Positions 6,842 through 12,334 of a DNA stretch of 13,199 nt are shown piece by piece. Made by a program: the position numbers and the translations under genes. Source of the DNA: an uncultured Bordetella sp. (GTDB taxonomy: Bacteria; Pseudomonadota; Gammaproteobacteria; Burkholderiales; Burkholderiaceae_B); assembly GCA_937881145.1 (NCBI GenBank), contig CALGFL010000237.1:1-13199 (forward strand). Reading direction: 5' to 3'. How positions within the stretch are numbered: the stretch's first letter is position 1; every line of letters begins with the position of its first letter. The notes under the pieces were generated by a model that did not search any database, was not told the origin of the DNA, and saw nothing but the letters and a program-made list of their open reading frames with translations.

Positions 6842-7606
6842 TTATACGGTGCGTACCGTGATGCCCGCGTCCTCGAGCGCCTTGCGGATGCCCTGTGCGA
6901 AGACGACGGCGTTGGGCTGATCGCCGTGGATGCACAGCGTGTCGGGCTGGACCGGCACGCGGGTGCCGTCGGTGGCGACGACGACTTGCTCCTGCACCAT
7001 GCGCAGGATCTGTTCGACCGATTTGTTCACGTCGGTGATCATGGCATCGGGCTGCGCGCGCGGCGTGAGCGAGCCGTCGGGCTGGTAGCTGCGGTCGCCG
7101 AACACTTCGTTGGCCACGCGCAGGCCCAGGGCCTGCGCCTCCTGGATCATGGCGCTGCCGGCCAGGCCGTAGAAGATCAGGCTGCTGTCGATATCGTGCA
7201 CGGCCTGGGCGATGGCGCGGGCCAGCCTGGCGTCCTTGGCGGCCATGTTGTAGAAGGCGCCGTGCGCCTTCACGTGATGCAGCGCGCCGCCTTGCGAACG
7301 CGCCACGCCGGCCACGGCGCCGACCGGGTACACGGTGATGTCGTAGGCTTCCTGCGGCGAGATGTGCATGTTGCGCCGGCCGAAGCCGGCCAGATCCTGG
7401 AAGCCGGGATGCGCGCCCAGGGCCACGCCCTGCTTGATCGCGGCCGCCACGGTCTTGCGCAGCGTGGACGGGTCGCCGCCATGAAAGCCGCAGGCAATGT
7501 TGGCCGAGCTGACGTAGCCGAGCACGGCCTCGTCGTCGCCCATTTTCCAGGCGCCGTAGCTTTCGCCCATGTCGCTGTTCAGGTCCAGGGTGGTTTGCGC
7601 TGCCAT
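6842..7606 (-). CDS. pxpA: 5-oxoprolinase subunit A, LamB/YcsF family
   Basis: Encodes 254 residues, full length for the LamB/YcsF family. In bacteria PxpA works with PxpB and PxpC to hydrolyse 5-oxoproline (pyroglutamate) with ATP. Family motifs are near the N-terminus: LDLNSDMGESYGAW, then ANIACGFHGGDP and GAHPGFQD, later VKAHGAFYN and the C-terminal CIHGDQPNA. These hold the His/Asp residues typical of the fold. It converges with the hydroxyacid dehydrogenase gene, with only 6 bases between the two stop codons. Its partner PxpC lies over 4.7 kb away at the right edge, and five genes separate them, which is unusual because pxpA, pxpB and pxpC are normally adjacent. A terminator at 7633-7654 lies just upstream, so it may need its own promoter. 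The family is certain; the true substrate in this context is open. Confidence 0.95.
   Translation of the reverse strand: MAAQTTLDLNSDMGESYGAWKMGDDEAVLGYVSSANIACGFHGGDPSTLRKTVAAAIKQGVALGAHPGFQDLAGFGRRNMHISPQEAYDITVYPVGAVAGVARSQGGALHHVKAHGAFYNMAAKDARLARAIAQAVHDIDSSLIFYGLAGSAMIQEAQALGLRVANEVFGDRSYQPDGSLTPRAQPDAMITDVNKSVEQILRMVQEQVVVATDGTRVPVQPDTLCIHGDQPNAVVFAQGIRKALEDAGITVRTV
6846..6859. other. small inverted repeat at the convergent gene ends
   Basis: ACGGT-GCGT-ACCGT, a 5-bp stem with a 4-base loop, lies over the last codons of pxpA and 11 bases past the stop of the hydroxyacid dehydrogenase gene. There is no T-run on either side. It might slow polymerases arriving from the left, but evidence for real termination is weak. 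Confidence 0.2.
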
Positions 7607-7632
7607 GTCTGTTCTCGTGTGCTGTGTTCGTG

Positions 7633-7654
7633 AAAAAACGCCGGTTTACCGGCG
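7633..7654 (-). terminator. intrinsic terminator of the minus-strand catabolic operon
   Basis: Read on the minus strand, CGCCGG-TAAA-CCGGCG (7654-7639) forms an all-GC 6-bp stem with a 4-base loop, followed at once by six T residues (7638-7633). This is a textbook rho-independent terminator oriented to end transcripts from the lyase gene (stop at 7699). pxpA begins only 27 bases further on, so most transcription of pxpA would need read-through or a promoter within 7607-7632. Confidence 0.82.
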
Positions 7655-7662
7655 ATTGCCGA

Positions 7663-7711
7663 TTGACGCTAATGTAGCGCCAACGCCATTTGCCGGCGCT
7701 ATTCGTAGCGC
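7663..7711 (-). other. tandem GCGCTA hairpins over the end of the lyase gene
   Basis: On the minus strand, GCGCTA (7711-7706) pairs with TAGCGC (7701-7696) across a CGAA loop; the second arm begins with the lyase stop codon TAG. Next, TTGGCGCTA (7683-7675) pairs with TAGCGTCAA (7671-7663) across CAT. The only irregular pair in that 9-bp stem is G-U in the minus-strand RNA, whereas a plus-strand RNA would have an A-C mismatch. The four arms are near-identical in pairs and could also pair in a different register. Probable 3-prime structure of the operon mRNA; function unknown. Confidence 0.45.
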
Positions 7712-8583
7712 TTGCCCTGCGCCAGGAGTTCCGGCGTGCCGATGACGGCGTTGATTCCGTCGAAATCGAGCATGCGTTCGCGCCAGGGCGCGGTGGTGCC
7801 GTGGGCGTGCAGGCTGGCGTAGTACGCCTGCAGCATGTGGGCCACGGCACGCATGGTGCCGCCAGGAAATATGACGATGCGAAAGCCGCGTTCGCCCAGC
7901 GCTTGCGCGCTCTCCACCGGCGTTTGTCCGCCTTCCACCATATTGGCCAATAGCGGTGTGCGCGCAGCGAAGCGGGCGCAGGCCGCGTCCATCTGTTCGG
8001 GCGTGCGCAAGGCTTCGACAAAGAGCGCGTCCACGCCGCATTCCAGATATTTTTCGGCGCGCTCCAGCGCCGCATCCAGCCCTTCCACCGCGACCGCGTC
8101 GGTGCGCGCCAGGACGAGCGTATTCGCGCTGTGCCGCGCGTCGAGCGCGGCGCGCAGCTTGCCGCACATCTCGTGGGCCGGGACCAGCGTCTTGCCGGCC
8201 AGATGGCCGCAGCGCTTGGGAAAGCCCTGGTCTTCGAGCTGGATCATGGCCGCGCCAGCGCGCTCGAAACCGCGCACCGTGCGTTGCACGTTCAGCGCGT
8301 TGCCGAAGCCGGTGTCGCCATCGACGATGACGGGGCAGTCGACACGGTCGGTGATGCGCGCCAGCGTGTCGGTGACCTCGGTGCAGGTCGTCAGGCCCAC
8401 GTCCGAGCGCCCCAGGGCGGCATAGGCGATCGAAGCGCCCGAGAGATACACGGCGTCGAATCCCGCCTGCTGGGCGATCAGCGCCGAGAAGGCATCGTAG
8501 ACGCCGGGCGCCAATACAGTCTGCCCGGCGGCGATCCTGGACTTGAGGGAATTGGGCCGGGGGGCACGGTCGGCTGTCGTCAT
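7699..8583 (-). CDS. Isocitrate lyase/PEP mutase family lyase (methylisocitrate or dimethylmalate lyase type)
   Basis: Encodes 294 residues, the length of the methylisocitrate lyase, 2,3-dimethylmalate lyase and oxaloacetate decarboxylase group. These enzymes cleave a C-C bond in 2-hydroxy diacids or triacids, giving pyruvate, glyoxylate or succinate, with Mg2+. Signatures are YLSGAS (46-51), the metal-binding VDGDTGFGN (87-95), LEDQ (116-119), and KRCGH (123-127), whose Cys125 is the lyase general acid. Its presence distinguishes lyases from PEP mutases. The Leu-Ala-Gly-Lys after KRCGH differs from PrpB (Arg-Pro-Asn), so a plain methylcitrate-cycle role is doubtful. The start at 8583 forms an ATGA overlap with the upstream small hydro-lyase subunit; the longer open frame to 9000 is out of frame with real genes there. 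Probably acts on the hydro-lyase product. Family sure, substrate inferred. Confidence 0.93.
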   Translation of the reverse strand: MTTADRAPRPNSLKSRIAAGQTVLAPGVYDAFSALIAQQAGFDAVYLSGASIAYAALGRSDVGLTTCTEVTDTLARITDRVDCPVIVDGDTGFGNALNVQRTVRGFERAGAAMIQLEDQGFPKRCGHLAGKTLVPAHEMCGKLRAALDARHSANTLVLARTDAVAVEGLDAALERAEKYLECGVDALFVEALRTPEQMDAACARFAARTPLLANMVEGGQTPVESAQALGERGFRIVIFPGGTMRAVAHMLQAYYASLHAHGTTAPWRERMLDFDGINAVIGTPELLAQGKRYE

Positions 8584-9104
8584 GATGCTTTCATGGGATG
8601 GCGCGCCAGCTCGCCCGTGGCGAGCCGATGCTTGAGTTGATTGAGCAGTCCGCCTGCGCGAACCATGTCCAGCAAAAAGCCGGGGATCGGCTCGCAGGCC
8701 AGGCGGGTGCCGTCGGCGCGCACCACGACGGGGGCGTCTTGCTCCGTTGCGACGGCGATTTGCTCGTTTTCCTCGAGCTCGCCGGCTCGCGGGCAGGTGA
8801 GCAGAAGCAGCCCCACGTTGAAGGCATTGCGAAAATACAGGCCGCTGTAGCTGGGCGCCACCACGGCGTGCACACCCAACGCGACCAGCGCGGCTGCGGC
8901 CTGCTCGCGCGAGGAGCCGATGCCGAAGTTTCCGCCGGCCGCCAGCACGTCGCCAGGCCGCACCTGCGCGGCAAAATCCGGACGCAGGCCTTGCAGGCAA
9001 TGCCTGGCGATCTCGTCGATGCCGAACTTCATGTAGGCGCCGGGAGCAAGCTGGTCGGTGTCGACGTCATGGCCGACTTTCCAGATGCGATGCGTGTGCG
9101 TCAT
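8580..9104 (-). CDS. LeuD-like small subunit of an aconitase-family hydro-lyase
   Basis: Encodes 174 residues, the swivelling domain of a two-subunit 3-isopropylmalate dehydratase-like hydro-lyase. Visible are VDTDQLAPG (14-22), near the usual DTDxIxP motif, and the substrate-binding GIGSSREQA (61-69) loop that closes over the active site. ATGA overlaps tie it to both neighbours: its start at 9104 overlaps the stop of the large subunit and its stop overlaps the start of the lyase. That ties its production to a 1:1 complex with the large subunit. The same frame is open to 9287, but that region lies inside the large-subunit gene. Leucine biosynthesis is unlikely because no leuA or leuB is nearby and a receptor, a GntR regulator and a lyase share the operon. 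It resembles small subunits of homoaconitase or dimethylmaleate hydratase type. Confidence 0.92.
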   Translation of the reverse strand: MTHTHRIWKVGHDVDTDQLAPGAYMKFGIDEIARHCLQGLRPDFAAQVRPGDVLAAGGNFGIGSSREQAAAALVALGVHAVVAPSYSGLYFRNAFNVGLLLLTCPRAGELEENEQIAVATEQDAPVVVRADGTRLACEPIPGFLLDMVRAGGLLNQLKHRLATGELARHPMKAS

Positions 9105-10372
9105 GTCAGCAAGCCCCTCGGATCGGCGATGCGGCCGGTCAGCGCCGACGCCGCTACCGTGTAGGGAGACGCCAGGTAGACCCGGGCGGTATCCGATCCC
9201 ATGCGGCCCTTGAAGTTGCGCGCCGTGGTCGAGATCACGCTGGCGCCTTCGGGAATGGATCTGCCGTAGCCCGAGCAGGCCCCGCATGAGGTGGGCAGCA
9301 CTTCGGCGCCGGATTGCACCAGCCGGGCCATGATGCCTTCACGCTCGGCCTGTGCCTGATCGCGCAGACTGGCCGGCGCAACCATCAGCTTGACGCCGCT
9401 TGCCACGGGACGGCCGCGCAGCACGCGATCGGCCGCGCGCAGGTCTTCGAGCTTGGCGCCGGTGCAAGCGCCGATATAGGCCGCCTGCACCGGCGTGTCG
9501 GGGTAGTCGGTCACCGGCGCCGCGTTGGCCGGACTGTGCGGCGCCGCGACCTGCGGCGCGAGCGTGTCGGCGTCGAAGTCGTGGCGCTCGACCTGGGCGT
9601 CGGCATCGGTCTGCCAGTGCGCGGTGTCGGGCAACTCGCTTTGCGCGACGCCCGCCGCGCGCAAGTAGTCCAGCGTGATGTCGTCAGGCGCGATCAGGCC
9701 GGCCTGCGACCCCAGTTCGGCCGACATGTTCGACAGTGTCATGCGCTCCTGCATGGACAGGGCACGCACTGCGTCGCCGGCGAACTGTACCGCCTGGTAG
9801 CGGCCGCCGCTCATGCCGAAGCGGCCTATCATGCATAGCGCCATGTCCTTGGCGGTGACGCCGTCGCGCAGGCGGCCGCGCCATTGCATCAGCAGCGTCT
9901 GCGGCACCTTGATCCAGATCTCGCCGCTGGCGACCACGCCCAGCATCTCGGTGCTGCCCACGCCGAACATATAGGCGCCGAAGGCGCCGCCAGTGGGCGA
10001 GTGCGAGTCGCCGCCCACGCAGAACATGCCGGGCCGGATATGGCCGTGCTCGGGCACCACCACATGGCAGATGCCGATGGAATCGTAGACGTGCGGCAAG
10101 GCCTGCTCCTGCGCCCAGTCGCGCGCGATGCGCACGATGCGGCGCGACTCATCGTCGGACTCGGGCACGTAGTGATCCATCACCAGCACGACCTTGGACC
10201 TGTCCCACAGGCCGGTGCCCAGTTCTTCGAGCATGGGTTTGAGGCGACGCGGGCCGCTGGAGTCGTGGAACATGGCCAGGTCGACGCGGCAGTTGAGGAT
10301 TTCGCCGACTCGCACGGTCTGCTTGCCCGCGGCGGCCGCGAGCAGTTTCTGGGCCAGGGTCTGGGATGTCAT
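9101..10372 (-). CDS. LeuC-like large subunit of an aconitase-family hydro-lyase (4Fe-4S)
   Basis: Encodes 423 residues, matching the short LeuC/homoaconitase-type large subunit. It should carry a 4Fe-4S cluster and reversibly add or remove water on a hydroxy-diacid. Cluster cysteines are C303 (IGACTGAK), C363 and C366 (TSCGACSG). Other landmarks are DHYVP (66-70), GGDSHSPTGGAFG (120-132) and the C-terminal ARNFKGRMGS. The usual C-T-N of the first aconitase signature is C-T-G here, so substrate contacts may differ from leucine-pathway LeuC. The start at 10372 overlaps the stop of the regulator gene and the stop overlaps the start of the small subunit, both as ATGA. No good ribosome-binding site is seen at the start, consistent with translational coupling. 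Substrate inferred to be an unsaturated or branched diacid such as an alkylmaleate; not proven. Confidence 0.93.
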   Translation of the reverse strand: MTSQTLAQKLLAAAAGKQTVRVGEILNCRVDLAMFHDSSGPRRLKPMLEELGTGLWDRSKVVLVMDHYVPESDDESRRIVRIARDWAQEQALPHVYDSIGICHVVVPEHGHIRPGMFCVGGDSHSPTGGAFGAYMFGVGSTEMLGVVASGEIWIKVPQTLLMQWRGRLRDGVTAKDMALCMIGRFGMSGGRYQAVQFAGDAVRALSMQERMTLSNMSAELGSQAGLIAPDDITLDYLRAAGVAQSELPDTAHWQTDADAQVERHDFDADTLAPQVAAPHSPANAAPVTDYPDTPVQAAYIGACTGAKLEDLRAADRVLRGRPVASGVKLMVAPASLRDQAQAEREGIMARLVQSGAEVLPTSCGACSGYGRSIPEGASVISTTARNFKGRMGSDTARVYLASPYTVAASALTGRIADPRGLLT

Positions 10373-11196
10373 GGTGGCGTGGTTGCTTTGCCTCTTGCGG
10401 GGCGTTTTGCTTTCGCCGGCGCCTGGCGAGCCTTGCCGGCGCTTCTGGCGGGCAGCCAGTTGGGCTCGCCCGATGTGTCGTGGGCCTGCATCTGCATGCG
10501 GTATTCGAAGCGGTCCGGACGGTACAGGGCATGCAGGGATTCCACCGGCCGGCCTTTCTTGTCGCGCACCAGCCGATGCAGGCTCAGCAGCGCCGATCCG
10601 ACGGGAATATCGAGCGCGGAGGCGGCGGCGGGCTCGGCCAGCGTGGCCGAGATGGCCTGCTCGGCCCTGGCCACCTCGATGCCCAGGTCGCGGAAGATGG
10701 CCAACAGCGGGCGCGAGCCCAGTTGCTGGCGGGATATGCGCCGCGCGATGTCGTGCGGCACATAGGTGGTGAGATAGGAAAAAGGCAGGCTGTCGTGGCT
10801 GCGTACGCGTATCGAGCGGCTCACCGGTTCGCCGCAGGGCAGCTCCAGTTGCTCGGCAATTTGCGCGGAGGCGGGCACGACCTGCAGATCCAGGAGCTGG
10901 ACGCGGGTCTGCATGCCCATCCGGTCCAGATGCGTCATGAGCGCGTCGATGTCGGCGGTATGCCCTGCCGCGGTCGCCGGCTCGGCGAACGTGCCGCGCC
11001 CCTGGCGCCGCCGGATCAGCCCCTCGTCTTCCAGGGTCTCCAGCGAGCGCCTTATGGTGAGCCGCGAGACGCCGTATTCGGCCGCCAGGGCGTTCTCGCC
11101 GGGCATGGGCACGTCATGAGCGTACTCCCCCGCCGCAAGGCGCTGCTTGAGCAGCAGGTAGACCTTGTGATAGAGCGGCAGGGGGGTGTCGGACAT
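10369..11196 (-). CDS. GntR-family transcriptional regulator, HutC subfamily (UTRA domain)
   Basis: Encodes 275 residues. Residues 1-70 form a GntR winged helix-turn-helix, with the recognition region in LAAEYGVSRLTIRRSLETL, followed by the RRRQGRGTF wing. Residues from about 80 to 245 fit the UTRA ligand-binding domain of the HutC subfamily, which senses small organic acids, amino acids or sugar phosphates. An odd low-complexity basic tail of roughly the last 28 residues, rich in Ala, Lys, Arg and Pro, follows. The gene begins 32 bases after the Bug receptor gene and its stop overlaps the start of the LeuC-like gene, so regulator and enzymes are co-transcribed and presumably autoregulated. 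HutC proteins often bind TTGTAT/ATACAA-like palindromes, and one such palindrome lies upstream of the receptor gene. Repressor function is inferred. Confidence 0.93.
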   Translation of the reverse strand: MSDTPLPLYHKVYLLLKQRLAAGEYAHDVPMPGENALAAEYGVSRLTIRRSLETLEDEGLIRRRQGRGTFAEPATAAGHTADIDALMTHLDRMGMQTRVQLLDLQVVPASAQIAEQLELPCGEPVSRSIRVRSHDSLPFSYLTTYVPHDIARRISRQQLGSRPLLAIFRDLGIEVARAEQAISATLAEPAAASALDIPVGSALLSLHRLVRDKKGRPVESLHALYRPDRFEYRMQMQAHDTSGEPNWLPARSAGKARQAPAKAKRPARGKATTPP

Positions 11197-11228
11197 GGCA
11201 AAGGTTCTCGTACGCGTGCGGCGTCAGC

Positions 11229-12197
11229 TTACTCGGGCTTGGCGCCGGTGTATTTGACCAGTTCGGCGTAGCGGGCAATGTCCTTGCGGATGAAGGCGGC
11301 CAGGTCCGCGGCGCTGCCGCCCACGGGGATGGCGGCCTCGCGCTCGAGCATTTTGCGAAAGGCCGGGTTCTGCAGTGCTTCGCGCGCGGCGCGGGTCAGC
11401 GTCGCCAGGGTCGCGGGCGGCAGTTTGGCCGGGCCCAGCAGGCCGAACCAGGCGCTGGACTCGAAGCCCGGGATGGTCTTGCCGATGGGCGGCACGCCGG
11501 GGAACTCGGGCAGCGGCTGCGGACTGGTCACCCCCAGGGCGCGCAGCGAGCCGCTCTTGACGTGCTGCAGCACGTTGACCGAGCTGGCGAACATCATGTC
11601 CACCTGCCCGCCGAGCAAGTCGGTCAGCGCGGGATTGGTTCCCTTGTAGGGGATATTGCGGATGTCCAGTCCGGCCATCATCTTCATGCGTTCGCCGGCC
11701 ATGTGCAGCGACGAGCCGATCGCGCCGATGCCGGCGGTGTATTTGCCGGGGTGGGCTTTTACCTGCGCGATGAATTCGGACATGTTCCTGGCCGGGAAGT
11801 CCTTGCGCACCACCAGCACGCTGGGCACGGTTGCCAGCATGCTGATGGGCGTGAAGTCCTTGATCGGATCGAACGGCAGGTTCTTGTAGAGGCTCGGGTT
11901 GACCGAGAAGCTGGTGAAGGTGACCAGCAGCGTATTCCCGTCGGCCTTGCTCTTGGCAACATAGTCGGCGGCGATATTGCCGCCCGCGCCCGGGCGGTTT
12001 TCCACGATGAGGGTGCGGTGCAGGATGGGGGCCATGTATTGGGCCATGCCGCGGGCCACCATGTCGGTGGTGCCTCCGGGCGGGGCGCCGACGATCAGTT
12101 TTATGGGGGCGCTGTCCTGCGCCGAAGCGGGGGTGGCGGATGTGGACAGGACGGCCAGCAGGGCACAGGCGGCCAAGCGTAGAACGGGGAAAGCCAT
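11229..12197 (-). CDS. Tripartite tricarboxylate transporter receptor (Bug/TctC family)
   Basis: Encodes a 322-residue periplasmic binding protein. A Sec signal peptide is clear: hydrophobic LAACALLAVL, then ATPASA with cleavage near residue 26. The mature start KLIVGAPPGGTTDMVARG is the Bug-family first ligand loop, and VENRPGAGGNIAADYVAK is the second hallmark. Bug receptors bind carboxylates, amino acids or nicotinate-like acids and work with TctA/TctB membrane proteins, which are not present here; orphan receptors are common in Bordetella-type genomes. The start is fixed by AAAAGGAG (12212-12205), 7 bases upstream; the frame stays open further upstream into pxpC but without homology. It is the first gene of the minus-strand operon after the palindrome at 12219-12238, so its ligand may be the substrate or inducer of the downstream enzymes. 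Confidence 0.95.
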   Translation of the reverse strand: MAFPVLRLAACALLAVLSTSATPASAQDSAPIKLIVGAPPGGTTDMVARGMAQYMAPILHRTLIVENRPGAGGNIAADYVAKSKADGNTLLVTFTSFSVNPSLYKNLPFDPIKDFTPISMLATVPSVLVVRKDFPARNMSEFIAQVKAHPGKYTAGIGAIGSSLHMAGERMKMMAGLDIRNIPYKGTNPALTDLLGGQVDMMFASSVNVLQHVKSGSLRALGVTSPQPLPEFPGVPPIGKTIPGFESSAWFGLLGPAKLPPATLATLTRAAREALQNPAFRKMLEREAAIPVGGSAADLAAFIRKDIARYAELVKYTGAKPE

Positions 12198-12218
12198 GGT
12201 TCGTCTCCTTTTGTTATC

Positions 12219-12238
12219 TTGTATTGATAATAATACAA
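12219..12238 (-). promoter_or_regulatory. candidate operator palindrome for the HutC-type regulator
   Basis: TTGTATT-GATAAT-AATACAA, perfect 7-bp arms around a 6-base centre, lies 21 bases upstream of the receptor gene start. It is strikingly AT-rich for this DNA. HutC-subfamily GntR regulators commonly recognise TTGTAT-type half sites, and the gene for such a regulator lies in this same operon. Its place between the possible -10 element and the ribosome-binding site fits repression. The pairing of this site with this regulator is inference. Confidence 0.6.
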
Positions 12239-12266
12239 CTATACCTGCTCTAGGCCGTCCGCAAAA
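12238..12266 (-). promoter_or_regulatory. weak candidate promoter for the receptor-led operon
   Basis: On the minus strand TATAGT (12243-12238) is a fair -10 hexamer. TTTTGC (12266-12261), 17 bases upstream, is a poor -35 match. The hexamer abuts the TTGTATT palindrome. An alternative -10, TATTAT, lies inside the palindrome at 12232-12227. The existence of a promoter between pxpC and the receptor gene is more likely than these exact boxes. Confidence 0.3.
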
Positions 12267-12303
12267 AAGTATGCGCCGTCTTGCCTGCCGCAGGAGAGGC
12301 ATG

Positions 12304-12321
12304 GGCCGGACGAGGCCGGCC
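12304..12321 (-). terminator. possible weak terminator downstream of pxpC
   Basis: GGCCGG (12304-12309) and CCGGCC (12316-12321) form a 6-bp GC stem with a 6-base loop, 13 bases past the pxpC stop on the minus strand. No T-run follows directly; the nearest, six T residues at 12268-12263, is about 35 bases on. It may attenuate read-through from pxpC into the receptor gene, or do nothing. The rest of 12198-12334 holds only the promoter/operator elements listed separately. Confidence 0.25.
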
Positions 12322-12334
12322 ATGGATATCGTGG

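Noticed and set aside
6813..8075. 420-codon open frame on the minus strand
   Set aside because: It covers pxpA, the intergenic region and part of the lyase gene in a wrong frame and crosses the terminator; both real genes are clearly recognisable in other frames.
8580..10372. Housekeeping leuC/leuD of leucine biosynthesis
   Set aside because: No leuA or leuB is present, the cluster motifs deviate from standard LeuC, and the operon contains a receptor, a GntR regulator and a C-C lyase, pointing to catabolism.
10366..11271. 301-codon plus-strand frame over the regulator
   Set aside because: Antisense shadow of the GntR gene, with no motif and no ribosome-binding site.
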